Made by a program: the position numbers and the translations under genes | Origin: Candidatus Latescibacterota bacterium | Lineage (GTDB): Bacteria; JAAXHH01; JACQVL01 | Assembly (NCBI GenBank): GCA_016209865.1 | Contig: JACQVL010000263.1 | Span: forward strand, 1 to 9,174 | DNA length: 9,174 nucleotides | Reading direction: 5' to 3' | The notes under the pieces: model-generated | Seen by the model: the letters and a program-made list of their open reading frames with translations, nothing else | The model's database searches: none | What the model was told of the DNA's origin: nothing | Shown here: positions 1 to 6,032 of the stretch, one piece after another | Layout of the letters: every line of letters begins with the position of its first letter | Numbering within the stretch: position 1 is the first letter of the stretch

Positions 1-12
1 AAACACACCCTC

Positions 13-1296
13 GTGGCTCCTCATCGCACGGATGCCGAAGCCCGGCAGTTGCGGCTGGACGAGGATGCAAAGCGGCTCCGGCAGGATTTTCCGATCTTGT
101 CCCGAGAGGTGTACGGGAAGCCGCTGGTGTACCTCGACAACGCGGCGACCTCTCAGAAGCCCCTCTCCGTCATCGAGACGCTCTCCGACTATTACCGCCG
201 GTACAACGCGAACGTGCACCGGGGCATTCATGCGCTGAGCGAGGAAGCCACCCGGCGGTATGAAGACGCACGTCTGAAAGTCACCCGGTTCATCAACGCG
301 CCGACGGAGAAGAGTGTCATCTTCGTCCGCAACACTACCGAAGGCATTAACCTGGTCGCCTACGGCTGGGGACGGAAATACGTCCGGCAGGGGGATGAGA
401 TCCTGTTGTCGGAGATGGAGCACCACAGCAATCTCGTCCCCTGGCAGATCCTGGCCCAGGAGGTCGGGGCTCAGCTCAAATTCATCGGCATCCATGAGGA
501 CGGAACTCTGCGGCTCGAAGACCTGAACCGGCTGATCACCGACCGGACGAAGTTAGTCGCCGTGACCCAGATGTCGAACGTCCTGGGCACGATCAACCCG
601 GTTGCTGAGATCGCGGCGGCGGCGCATCGCAAGGGTGCGCTGATGCTCGTCGACGGGGCGCAGAGCGTCCCGCACATGCCGGTCGACGTCCAGCAGCTCG
701 ACTGCGATTTCCTGGCCTTCTCCGGGCATAAGATGCTCGGGCCGACTGGCATCGGGGTGCTGTACGGCCGGAAGGGCATCTTAGAGGAGATGAACCCGTT
801 CTTAGGCGGCGGGGAGATGATCAGCGAAGTCCAGTACGAACGCTCAACGTGGGCGTCGTTACCCCATAAATTCGAAGCGGGCACCCCCAACATCGCGCAC
901 GCGATCGGACTCGGCGCCGCGATCGATTACCTGTCGGACGTGGGGATGGACGGGGTCCGAGAGCATGAGGTCGAGTTGACCCGGTACACCATCGAGCACC
1001 TGCGGCAGATCGACGGCCTCACGATCTACGGAGCGGCGCCCGACCGGGGCGGAGCGGTGTCGTTTAACCTGCCGGATATTCATCCCCACGACCTCTCCAC
1101 CATCCTGGATCGTGAGGGGATCGCCATCCGGGCGGGCCATCACTGCGCCCAGCCGCTCGTCCGGAGACTGGGCACCCCGTTCTTTGCGACCGCGCGGGCC
1201 AGTCTGTACCTGTACAACACGACTGAAGAAATCGATCTACTGGTCGAGGCCCTTCACAAGGCACGGGCGTTCTTCGGAGGGAATGGGACGCGGTAG
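13..1296 (+). CDS. sufS: Cysteine desulfurase SufS (group II, PLP-dependent)
   Basis: Releases sulfur from L-cysteine as an enzyme-bound persulfide plus alanine, feeding the SUF iron-sulfur cluster assembly pathway in the cytosol. The 427-residue product is collinear with E. coli SufS at an offset of 14: PLP-stacking His137 in EMEHHSN, PLP-binding Lys240 in FSGHKMLGPTG, and persulfide-forming Cys378 in RAGHHCAQP. The RASLYLYNTTEEID block (Arg395) closes the active site. The start is uncertain. GTG at 13 is the first start codon in the window, but bases 1-12 keep the frame open and show no ribosome site, so the true start may lie outside; the first 20 or so residues are poorly conserved. sufBCD genes would be expected upstream but are not visible, and no sufU follows. 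The next gene begins 5 bases after the TAG stop. Function is near certain; the 5' end is not. Confidence 0.95.
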   Translation: MAPHRTDAEARQLRLDEDAKRLRQDFPILSREVYGKPLVYLDNAATSQKPLSVIETLSDYYRRYNANVHRGIHALSEEATRRYEDARLKVTRFINAPTEKSVIFVRNTTEGINLVAYGWGRKYVRQGDEILLSEMEHHSNLVPWQILAQEVGAQLKFIGIHEDGTLRLEDLNRLITDRTKLVAVTQMSNVLGTINPVAEIAAAAHRKGALMLVDGAQSVPHMPVDVQQLDCDFLAFSGHKMLGPTGIGVLYGRKGILEEMNPFLGGGEMISEVQYERSTWASLPHKFEAGTPNIAHAIGLGAAIDYLSDVGMDGVREHEVELTRYTIEHLRQIDGLTIYGAAPDRGGAVSFNLPDIHPHDLSTILDREGIAIRAGHHCAQPLVRRLGTPFFATARASLYLYNTTEEIDLLVEALHKARAFFGGNGTR

Positions 1297-1301
1297 CCCC
1301 G

Positions 1302-2303
1302 ATGACACGGATTCGGATGGCCCAGTACGGGACCAAGCATGGTCATGCCGCCGGGAAACTCCAGGCGATGCTACAGAACCCTGACGTGGACGTTGCCGGA
1401 GTTTTTGAACCGGACCCGGACCGGCGCCGGGAACTGGAGCACTCCGATGGCCCCTTCCGGGGTGTGCGCTGGTTCGATGATGTCCACGCCATGCTCGACG
1501 ACCCGACGATCGTGGCGATCGCTTCAGAAGGCCGCAACGACGAGAGCTTAGATCAGACCGACCGGATCGTGCGCGCCGGCAAGCACGTCTGGTACGATAA
1601 GCCTGCCGGGGACAACTGGGTGCACTGGCAGCGGGTCGTCGCCATGGCGCAGGACAACGGCCTGCTGATCCAGATGGGCTACATGTTCCGCTACCATGAT
1701 GGGTTCGAGCAGATCGGCCGGTGGGTGCATGCTGGCTTACTGGGCGAAGTGTTCGCCGTTCGCGCCCACATGTCGACCTGCATCCCCGCAGAAGCACGCC
1801 AGGTGATCAGCCGTCACGCGGGCGGGATCTTCTACGACCTGGCTGGACACATGCTCGACCAGGTCGTCTGGCTGCTCGGCCGCCCGGTGCGCGTGACCGC
1901 CTTCCTGCACAACGACACTGGGGCTGTTCCGGCGTTCAAGGACAATACGCTGGGCGTCTTCGAATACGAGCACGCGCTGGCTTTTGTGGACATCGCCGCG
2001 ATGGAGACCCCACCGATGGCGCGCCGGTTTGAGGTGTACGGAAGCCGGGGGAGCGCGATCCTCCTCGACCCGTTTGAGCCGGGGACGCAGATTCGTCTCT
2101 GTCTCGCGGAAGCGCAGGAAGGCCACAAGGCTGGCGAACAATTCAGCCCGATCCAGAGCCGGACCCGCCAGGCGCTCTATGACCGGGAACTGGAGGCGTT
2201 CTTAGCCGCTCTCCGGAGCGAGCGGCCGCCCGACCGGTCCCTGACGCATGAGCTGTCGGTCCAGGAGACTCTGCTGCGTGCCACGGGCGGGCTGCCCGGT
2301 TGA
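1302..2303 (+). CDS. Gfo/Idh/MocA-family NAD(P)-dependent oxidoreductase
   Basis: A 333-residue cytosolic dehydrogenase of the family that oxidises or reduces hydroxyl groups on sugars, inositols and related compounds. An N-terminal Rossmann domain (about 1-125) is followed by the family's alpha/beta C-terminal domain. The cofactor loop is unusual: YGTKHGHAAGK (9-19) stands where GxGxxG is typical. The catalytic EKP motif appears as DKP (99-101, in WYDKPAG), which keeps the lysine. The C-terminal signature GGIFYDLAGHMLDQ (174-187) supplies the usual catalytic His183 and the neighbouring Asp. ATG 1302 lies 5 bases after the sufS stop with no good ribosome site close by, so translation may be coupled to sufS; ATG 1317 is an alternative start that would shorten the first strand. 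The substrate is not identifiable. A role together with the sugar-acid genes to the right is possible, but they are not in the same transcript. Confidence 0.9.
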   Translation: MTRIRMAQYGTKHGHAAGKLQAMLQNPDVDVAGVFEPDPDRRRELEHSDGPFRGVRWFDDVHAMLDDPTIVAIASEGRNDESLDQTDRIVRAGKHVWYDKPAGDNWVHWQRVVAMAQDNGLLIQMGYMFRYHDGFEQIGRWVHAGLLGEVFAVRAHMSTCIPAEARQVISRHAGGIFYDLAGHMLDQVVWLLGRPVRVTAFLHNDTGAVPAFKDNTLGVFEYEHALAFVDIAAMETPPMARRFEVYGSRGSAILLDPFEPGTQIRLCLAEAQEGHKAGEQFSPIQSRTRQALYDRELEAFLAALRSERPPDRSLTHELSVQETLLRATGGLPG

Positions 2304-2424
2304 GCGAGCAAGGGAGCGACGACGATCAGCGGTGGTGATGAAGACGAACCGGAGTGCCCCCGTTTCTTTCGCCATAGACACCCCCAGTATTCTCATTCCG
2401 CAATCCGCAATCAATCTTCTCCCC
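2304..2424. other. Convergent intergenic gap
   Basis: 121 bases separate the stop codons of the rightward oxidoreductase gene and the leftward SDR gene. I found no GC-rich hairpin followed by a T-run in either direction, so termination here is either factor-dependent or uses a weak structure. The only recognisable element is the 7-nt tandem repeat at 2395-2412. Confidence 0.6.
2395..2412. repeat. Short tandem repeat, 7-nt unit (TTCCGCA/ATCCGCA)
   Basis: Units TTCCGCA (2396-2402) and ATCCGCA (2403-2409) are followed by a partial ATC. On the reverse strand this reads GATTGCGGATTGCGG, the 7-nt pattern that in longer arrays gives the spurious peptide RIADCGLRIADCG seen in many environmental genomes. 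Only about two and a half units are present, so this is a small or decayed copy. It lies between converging genes, the usual place for such elements. Confidence 0.55.
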
Positions 2425-3213
2425 TCACGCCCACGCCCCTTTGGCCATCATCCCGCCGTCCACGGTCACGTATTCCCCAGTCATGAAGGACGCCTTCTCG
2501 CTGGCCAGGAAGAGCACCACCTGCGCGACCTCGTCGGGCTGGCCGATCCGGCCGAGAGGATGCGCCCGGGCATACTGCTGCCGGATCGACTGTTCATCCC
2601 CGCCGACGTACCTGATCGCCTCGTCGACGAGCGGGGTGTCGATCGTCCCCGGGTTGACCGCCAGCACCCGGATATGATCCTCAGCATACTCTAACGCGAG
2701 CTGGCGGGTGAGGGAGAGCAGGCCGCCCTTGCTCGCCGCGTACGCGGAGACTCCCTTCATCGACTGGAGTCCCTGGACGCTGGCGGTATTGATGATCACC
2801 CCACCCCCGTGCTGCTTCATCACCGGCACGCAGTATTTGGTCATCAGGAAACAGCTTTTTAGATTCACGTTGATGATGCGGTCCCACGCCTCTTCGGGGA
2901 GTTCGTGCGCAGCCGCATAGCTGGTCGTCGGTTGAATCCCGACGTTGTTGCAGAGCACATCCACCGTGCCCCACATTGACACGGCGGTGTTGACCAGACC
3001 CTGGCAGTCGCGGCTCTGGGACACGTCCGCGTGCTGGAACCGGATCTCGCCCGCCAGGCCGGCGGATTCGCTCACGAAACGTGCTCCTGTCTGGTCGTCC
3101 ATATCCGCGCAAAGAACACGCGCGCCTTCCCGGGCAAACGCCAGACCAATCCCCCGGCCGATGCCCCTGGCCCCGCCGGTGACGATCACGACCTTCTGGT
3201 TGAATGCTGGCAT
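2425..3213 (-). CDS. Short-chain dehydrogenase/reductase (classical SDR, NAD-type)
   Basis: A 262-residue cytosolic oxidoreductase that interconverts an alcohol and a carbonyl on a small substrate. All classical SDR elements are present: cofactor motif TGGARGIG (12-19), Asp37 after the second strand (favours NAD over NADP), NNVG (89-92, usually NNAG), and the catalytic tetrad Asn117, Ser145, Tyr158 and Lys162 (YAASK). PG (188-189) and a C-terminal GEYVTVDGG block follow. The frame is open back to 3300, but the start at 3213 is preferred: AAGGAG lies 6 bases upstream, the cofactor fold begins about 7 residues in, and the promoter lies inside the longer version. It is transcribed divergently from the transporter/enolase-superfamily/UxuA operon and shares its control region. 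That makes a redox step in the same pathway plausible, for example reduction of a keto-acid, but the substrate is not shown by the sequence. Confidence 0.93.
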   Translation of the reverse strand: MPAFNQKVVIVTGGARGIGRGIGLAFAREGARVLCADMDDQTGARFVSESAGLAGEIRFQHADVSQSRDCQGLVNTAVSMWGTVDVLCNNVGIQPTTSYAAAHELPEEAWDRIINVNLKSCFLMTKYCVPVMKQHGGGVIINTASVQGLQSMKGVSAYAASKGGLLSLTRQLALEYAEDHIRVLAVNPGTIDTPLVDEAIRYVGGDEQSIRQQYARAHPLGRIGQPDEVAQVVLFLASEKASFMTGEYVTVDGGMMAKGAWA

Positions 3214-3219
3214 AGTCTG

Positions 3220-3225
3220 CTCCTT
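3220..3225 (-). promoter_or_regulatory. Ribosome binding site of the SDR gene (AAGGAG)
   Basis: AAGGAG on the reverse strand is followed by a 6-base spacer and ATG at 3213. It decides the start against the longer open frame reaching 3300. Confidence 0.8.
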
Positions 3226-3256
3226 GATTGAAGGGTCAGTCTCAATGAGTCTGCCC

Positions 3257-3287
3257 ATAAATATGCGTGAACCGGTACGCATGTCAA
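3257..3287 (-). promoter_or_regulatory. Sigma-70-type promoter of the SDR gene
   Basis: Reading the reverse strand, a consensus -35 TTGACA (3282-3287) is followed by an AT-rich -10 zone. Two -10 choices exist: CATATT with a 16-base spacer (3260-3265), or TATTTA with an 18-base spacer (3258-3263). Transcription would start near 3250, giving a leader of roughly 35-40 bases before ATG 3213. The -35 is perfect and the -10 is mediocre, which is typical of a regulated promoter. Confidence 0.65.
3263..3282. promoter_or_regulatory. Candidate operator: inverted repeat in the promoter spacer
   Basis: ATGCGT (3263-3268) and its exact complement ACGCAT (3277-3282) are separated by 8 bases. The centre also holds the palindrome ACCGGT (3271-3276), one base off the main axis; a LacI/GalR-like reading GTGAACCGGTACGC (3267-3280) pairs in 5 of 7 positions. 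The element fills the spacer between -35 and -10 of the SDR promoter, where a bound repressor would block RNA polymerase. The regulator family is a guess. Confidence 0.55.
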
Positions 3288-3289
3288 CC

Positions 3290-3305
3290 CCGGAGACCAC
3301 TCCGG
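3290..3305. promoter_or_regulatory. Candidate regulator site: perfect inverted repeat CCGGAG-ACCA-CTCCGG
   Basis: Perfect 6-bp arms surround a 4-base centre, beginning 2 bases upstream of the SDR -35 box (reverse-strand sense) and over 100 bases upstream of the rightward promoter. A 16-bp dyad at this position suits a dimeric regulator acting on the SDR promoter. It could also form a small hairpin, but it lies outside any predicted transcript. Confidence 0.45.
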
Positions 3306-3416
3306 TCGAAGAAATCGTTGACCCTCCGCCGGCGCTCCGTTACTTTGGACACGGTCGCCGTCGTCTCAAAGTACAACCGATTGATCGTACCGGGAAAGCG
3401 TTGATCTGGATTTACG

Positions 3417-3445
3417 TTGACATTTTCTTCGTCTGACTCTATGTT
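3417..3445 (+). promoter_or_regulatory. Sigma-70-type promoter of the MFS/enolase-superfamily/UxuA operon
   Basis: A consensus -35 TTGACA (3417-3422) is followed by a 17-base spacer and -10 TATGTT (3440-3445, 4 of 6 matches). The start site would fall near 3452, leaving a leader of about 67 bases before ATG 3519. This makes the in-frame TTG 3417 and ATG 3441 unusable as start codons, since they lie in the promoter itself. Confidence 0.7.
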
Positions 3446-3518
3446 TCACGAACGTTTCGACCTGTCACCAGGAGTTTCATCCTGCACCGCACACGTTGAA
3501 CGGAGCTCGACCCCGCCC

Positions 3519-4712
3519 ATGACCGCAGGGCGCTCATCGCTCGGCCTGATCTTCACGACGGTCACGATCGACCTCATCGGCTTCGGGATCGTCATCCCGG
3601 TCCTCCCGCTGTACGCCGAGCATTTCGGGGCTTCTCCCACGGTCGTCGGGCTGCTCATGGCCGTGTACTCGGTCATGCAGTTCGTCTTCGCTCCCATCCT
3701 CGGACGGCTGTCCGACCGGGTCGGCCGCCGGCCTGTCCTGTTAGTGAGCATCGTCGGCACGTCGCTCGGCTTTCTCCTGATGGGCCTGGCGCACACCCTC
3801 TGGCTGTTGTTCATCGCCCGGATGATCGACGGCATCACCGGGGGGAACATCTCGACCGCGCAGGCGTACATCGCGGACGTCACCCTGCCGGAGGAGCGGT
3901 CGCGCGGGATGGGGTGGATCGGGGCCGCCTTCGGCGTCGGGTTCGTCTTCGGCCCGGCCATCGGAGGGGTGATGAGTCACTTTTCCTTAGCCGCGCCGTT
4001 CCTGTGCGCCGCCGGCCTGGCCGCGGCCAACGCGGTCGCGCTCTACTTCCTGCTGCCGGAGAGTCTGCCCGCCGAGCATCGCCACCCCACTCGACGGGCC
4101 TCGATCATCCAGGTGTTCGAGGAAGCCGGGAACTGGCAACTGACGACCGTGACCGTGACGTACTTCGTCGCCACCGTCGCGTTCGCCATCCTGACGGCCA
4201 CGTTTGCGCTGTTCACCCATCTGAGCGTCCATTTCTCGTACGACGCGACGCGCAATGGGTACCTGTTCGCGTACCTCGGCGCGCTCGGCGCGATGATCCA
4301 GGGCGGGCTGCTCGGCCGGTTCGTGCGGACGGTCGGCGATAAAGCCCTGGCCGTCGCGGGCACGGCCGTCATGGCCGCCAGCCTGTTCGTCCTGCCGATG
4401 AGCACGACCCTGGGGAAGCTGCTTGTCGTGATTACCGGGATCGCCATCGGCAATAGCCTGGTGACCCCCACCCTCAACGGGATCGCGTCCAGAAGCGTGA
4501 ACGCCGCCTGGCAGGGACGGGTGTTCGGGGTGATGCAGTCGGGAGCCAGCTTGGCGCGCATCATCGGGCCGGCGGTCGGCGGATGGCTGCTCGACCGTGA
4601 CGTCCATGATCACACCACCTTGTTCGGGAAAACCCCGTACTGGACGGGCGCGGTGATTATGCTCGTCGCGTCCTGCCTGGCCCTCACCATCCAGACGCGA
4701 CGCCATGAATGA
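3519..4712 (+). CDS. MFS transporter, TetA/DHA1-like (12 TM)
   Basis: A 397-residue inner-membrane secondary transporter with about 12 hydrophobic helices. Conserved marks are TM1 TIDLIGFGIVIPVLP (16-30, with the acidic Asp18 also seen in TetA), the motif A loop GRLSDRVGRRP (62-72), RMIDGITGGN plus AYIAD in TM4 (101-120), and motif C-like GFVFGPAIGG in TM5 (141-150). Length matches TetA (about 400). These features are those of proton-coupled drug or metabolite exporters rather than the sugar-acid importers ExuT/GudP, so the direction and cargo are open: uptake of the pathway substrate, or export of a toxic compound. The open frame reaches back to 3417, but the promoter covers that part; ATG 3519 gives the normal TetA length. 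A weak GGAG lies 13 bases before it. It is the first gene of the rightward operon, and the next gene begins 15 bases after its stop. Confidence 0.85.
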   Translation: MTAGRSSLGLIFTTVTIDLIGFGIVIPVLPLYAEHFGASPTVVGLLMAVYSVMQFVFAPILGRLSDRVGRRPVLLVSIVGTSLGFLLMGLAHTLWLLFIARMIDGITGGNISTAQAYIADVTLPEERSRGMGWIGAAFGVGFVFGPAIGGVMSHFSLAAPFLCAAGLAAANAVALYFLLPESLPAEHRHPTRRASIIQVFEEAGNWQLTTVTVTYFVATVAFAILTATFALFTHLSVHFSYDATRNGYLFAYLGALGAMIQGGLLGRFVRTVGDKALAVAGTAVMAASLFVLPMSTTLGKLLVVITGIAIGNSLVTPTLNGIASRSVNAAWQGRVFGVMQSGASLARIIGPAVGGWLLDRDVHDHTTLFGKTPYWTGAVIMLVASCLALTIQTRRHE

Positions 4713-4716
4713 AAGG

Positions 4717-4722
4717 AAGGAG
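4717..4722 (+). promoter_or_regulatory. Ribosome binding site of the enolase-superfamily gene (AAGGAG)
   Basis: AAGGAG is followed by 5 bases and then ATG 4728. It favours ATG 4728 over the in-frame GTG 4722, which overlaps the site itself. Confidence 0.75.
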
Positions 4723-4727
4723 TGACG

Positions 4728-6032
4728 ATGAAAGTCACAAACGTGGAACGGATCGTGGTCGACGTCCCGTTAACCCCACGGCAGATCAAGATCAGTGAAC
4801 GGGAGGTGTACAACTGGGGGATCTTCGAGCTCTGCAGAGTCACGACCGACGCCGGGCTGGTCGGCTGGGGGGAGACGGTCATCCACTACACCTGGGCACG
4901 GGTCACGGAGGCGTCGGCGCAGCGGGTGATCGGACAAAACCCGGCGGACTTGATGAACGACGATTCCTTGGGCGCGGGCCTGCAGATGGCGCTGTTCGAC
5001 GTGGTCGGGAAAGCCCTTGGCGCACCGTGCTACCGGCTGATGGGGCCGAAAGTCCGCGACTGGGCGCCGATCTCCTGGTGGTCGATCGACGCCGACCCGG
5101 ACGACTGGGCGGAAGAGGCGAACGAGGCAGTCGAGAAGGGGTACACGAGCTTCAAGATCAAGCAGCGTCCGTGGTGGGACATCTTTGCCCAGGTGGAGGC
5201 GATCAAGTGGGTCGTCCCGCCCCATTTTAAGCTCGACCTCGACGCGAACGGCACGATGCAGAACGCCGCGGCCGCGATGCCCATCATGCAGCGACTCGCG
5301 TCCTACGATATCGTGGCGATGTTCGAGTCGCCCATCCCGCAGCACGACATCTTGGGCAACCGGCAGCTTCGCCGGGTGATCGCCCGGCCGATCGCCATGC
5401 ATTTCGGCTCCCCGCCGTACATCACCGCCGTCCGCGAGGAGGTGTGCGACGGGTTCGTCATCTGCGCGGGCAAGTCGCTGGTCATGCGCCAGGGGCTGTT
5501 GAGCGCGGAGGCGAACATGCCGTTCTGGCTGCAGCTCGTCGGCAACGGTCTGACGACCACCTGGGCGGCGCATCTGGGCGCGGTGCTCAGCCACGCGACC
5601 TGGCCGGCGATCACGTGCATCAACCTGTACAGTCACCAATTGTTGACGCGCCCGATCCAGGTGGTCGGCGGGTACAACCGCGTGCCGGAGGAGCCCGGCC
5701 TGGGCGTCGAGGTGGATGAAGACGCGGTCGAACGGTACCGCATCCCGGATGGGCAGGTTCAGGAGCTGGCAAAGAAAGGCCAGCTCTACGACCATCCGAA
5801 ACGGCGGATCATTTGCACCGTCGTCTACCCGGACGGGAGCCGTGTCTATCTGGCCCCGATGCACCAGGGATACGGCTACTTCAGCGCCGGCCACGGCCCG
5901 GCGCACGTCCAGGGGGTTCGTCTCGAAGCCTGGCACGACGATGGGTCGAAGGAATGGGCGGACCTCTTCGCCCGCGCCCAACAGCATCCCGTCCGCAGCA
6001 GGGAGGCATCCGCACAAGGAGCACAGCCATGA
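4728..6032 (+). CDS. Enolase-superfamily protein (mandelate racemase/muconate lactonizing type) with C-terminal extension
   Basis: A 434-residue cytosolic protein built as an N-terminal capping domain (about 1-115) and a beta/alpha barrel (about 115-340). The superfamily abstracts a proton next to a carboxylate, giving racemases, cycloisomerases and acid-sugar dehydratases. The catalytic KxK is present (Lys143, Lys145), as are metal ligands Asp172 (LDLDANG) and Glu200 (MFESPIP). The third ligand, normally in PxAxGE or ADE, is not recognisable: PIAMHFG (221-227) places His225 or Phe226 there. The sixth strand has Cys246 where MLE-type proteins have a second lysine, and the seventh strand reads VGNGL (271-275) instead of ESG. 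The family-typical PGLGVEVDE block (323-331) is intact. About 90 extra residues follow, with strands such as ICTVVYPDGSRVYLAP (362-377). It sits 15 bases after the transporter gene and overlaps the UxuA-like gene by ATGA. Activity and substrate are unknown; an acid-sugar dehydratase or epimerase is the obvious guess. Confidence 0.88.
   Translation: MKVTNVERIVVDVPLTPRQIKISEREVYNWGIFELCRVTTDAGLVGWGETVIHYTWARVTEASAQRVIGQNPADLMNDDSLGAGLQMALFDVVGKALGAPCYRLMGPKVRDWAPISWWSIDADPDDWAEEANEAVEKGYTSFKIKQRPWWDIFAQVEAIKWVVPPHFKLDLDANGTMQNAAAAMPIMQRLASYDIVAMFESPIPQHDILGNRQLRRVIARPIAMHFGSPPYITAVREEVCDGFVICAGKSLVMRQGLLSAEANMPFWLQLVGNGLTTTWAAHLGAVLSHATWPAITCINLYSHQLLTRPIQVVGGYNRVPEEPGLGVEVDEDAVERYRIPDGQVQELAKKGQLYDHPKRRIICTVVYPDGSRVYLAPMHQGYGYFSAGHGPAHVQGVRLEAWHDDGSKEWADLFARAQQHPVRSREASAQGAQP
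6016..6021 (+). promoter_or_regulatory. Ribosome binding site of the UxuA-like gene (AAGGAG)
   Basis: AAGGAG inside the end of the preceding gene is followed by 7 bases and then ATG 6029. It decides the start, since the frame is open back to 5813 without a comparable site. Confidence 0.8.

Larger units (their letters stand above)
3214..3518. other. Divergent control region between the SDR and MFS genes
   Basis: 305 bases without a gene, visibly less GC-rich than the flanking genes and full of symmetric elements. From left to right: the SDR leader, the SDR promoter with an inverted repeat in its spacer (3257-3287), a perfect 6-bp inverted repeat (3290-3305), an imperfect 20-bp palindrome from GTAC to GTAC (3371-3390, 7 of 10 pairs), and the rightward promoter (3417-3445). 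A small inverted repeat CGAA-CGT-TTCG (3449-3459) falls near the expected rightward start site. The octamer CGTACCGG occurs at 3386-3393 on the + strand and at 3272-3279 on the - strand inside the first inverted repeat. A weaker TTGACC-17-TACTTT match at 3318-3346 also exists. No regulator gene lies in the window. Confidence 0.7.

Noticed and set aside
2202-2414. Small reverse-strand open frame beginning MIADCGMRILG
   Set aside because: The start is the translated 7-nt repeat and the rest is antisense to the oxidoreductase gene; this is a well-known type of spurious peptide.
2304-2424. Intrinsic terminator in the convergent gap
   Set aside because: I looked for GC-rich arms followed by a T-run on both strands and found none convincing.
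3214-3300. N-terminal extension of the SDR frame up to 3300
   Set aside because: It would contain the promoter and both dyads, and the AAGGAG site fits the start at 3213.
3318-3346. TTGACC-17-TACTTT as the main rightward promoter
   Set aside because: Weaker than TTGACA-17-TATGTT at 3417-3445 and farther from the gene; kept only as a possible secondary promoter.
4770-6017. Reverse-strand open frame (415 codons) opposite the enolase-superfamily gene
   Set aside because: Same shadow effect: Arg/Asp/Val-rich composition, no motif, and no RBS or promoter of its own.
5813-6028. N-terminal extension of the UxuA-like frame
   Set aside because: It lies wholly inside the enolase-superfamily gene, has no RBS, and the ATGA-coupled start at 6029 matches UxuA N-termini.
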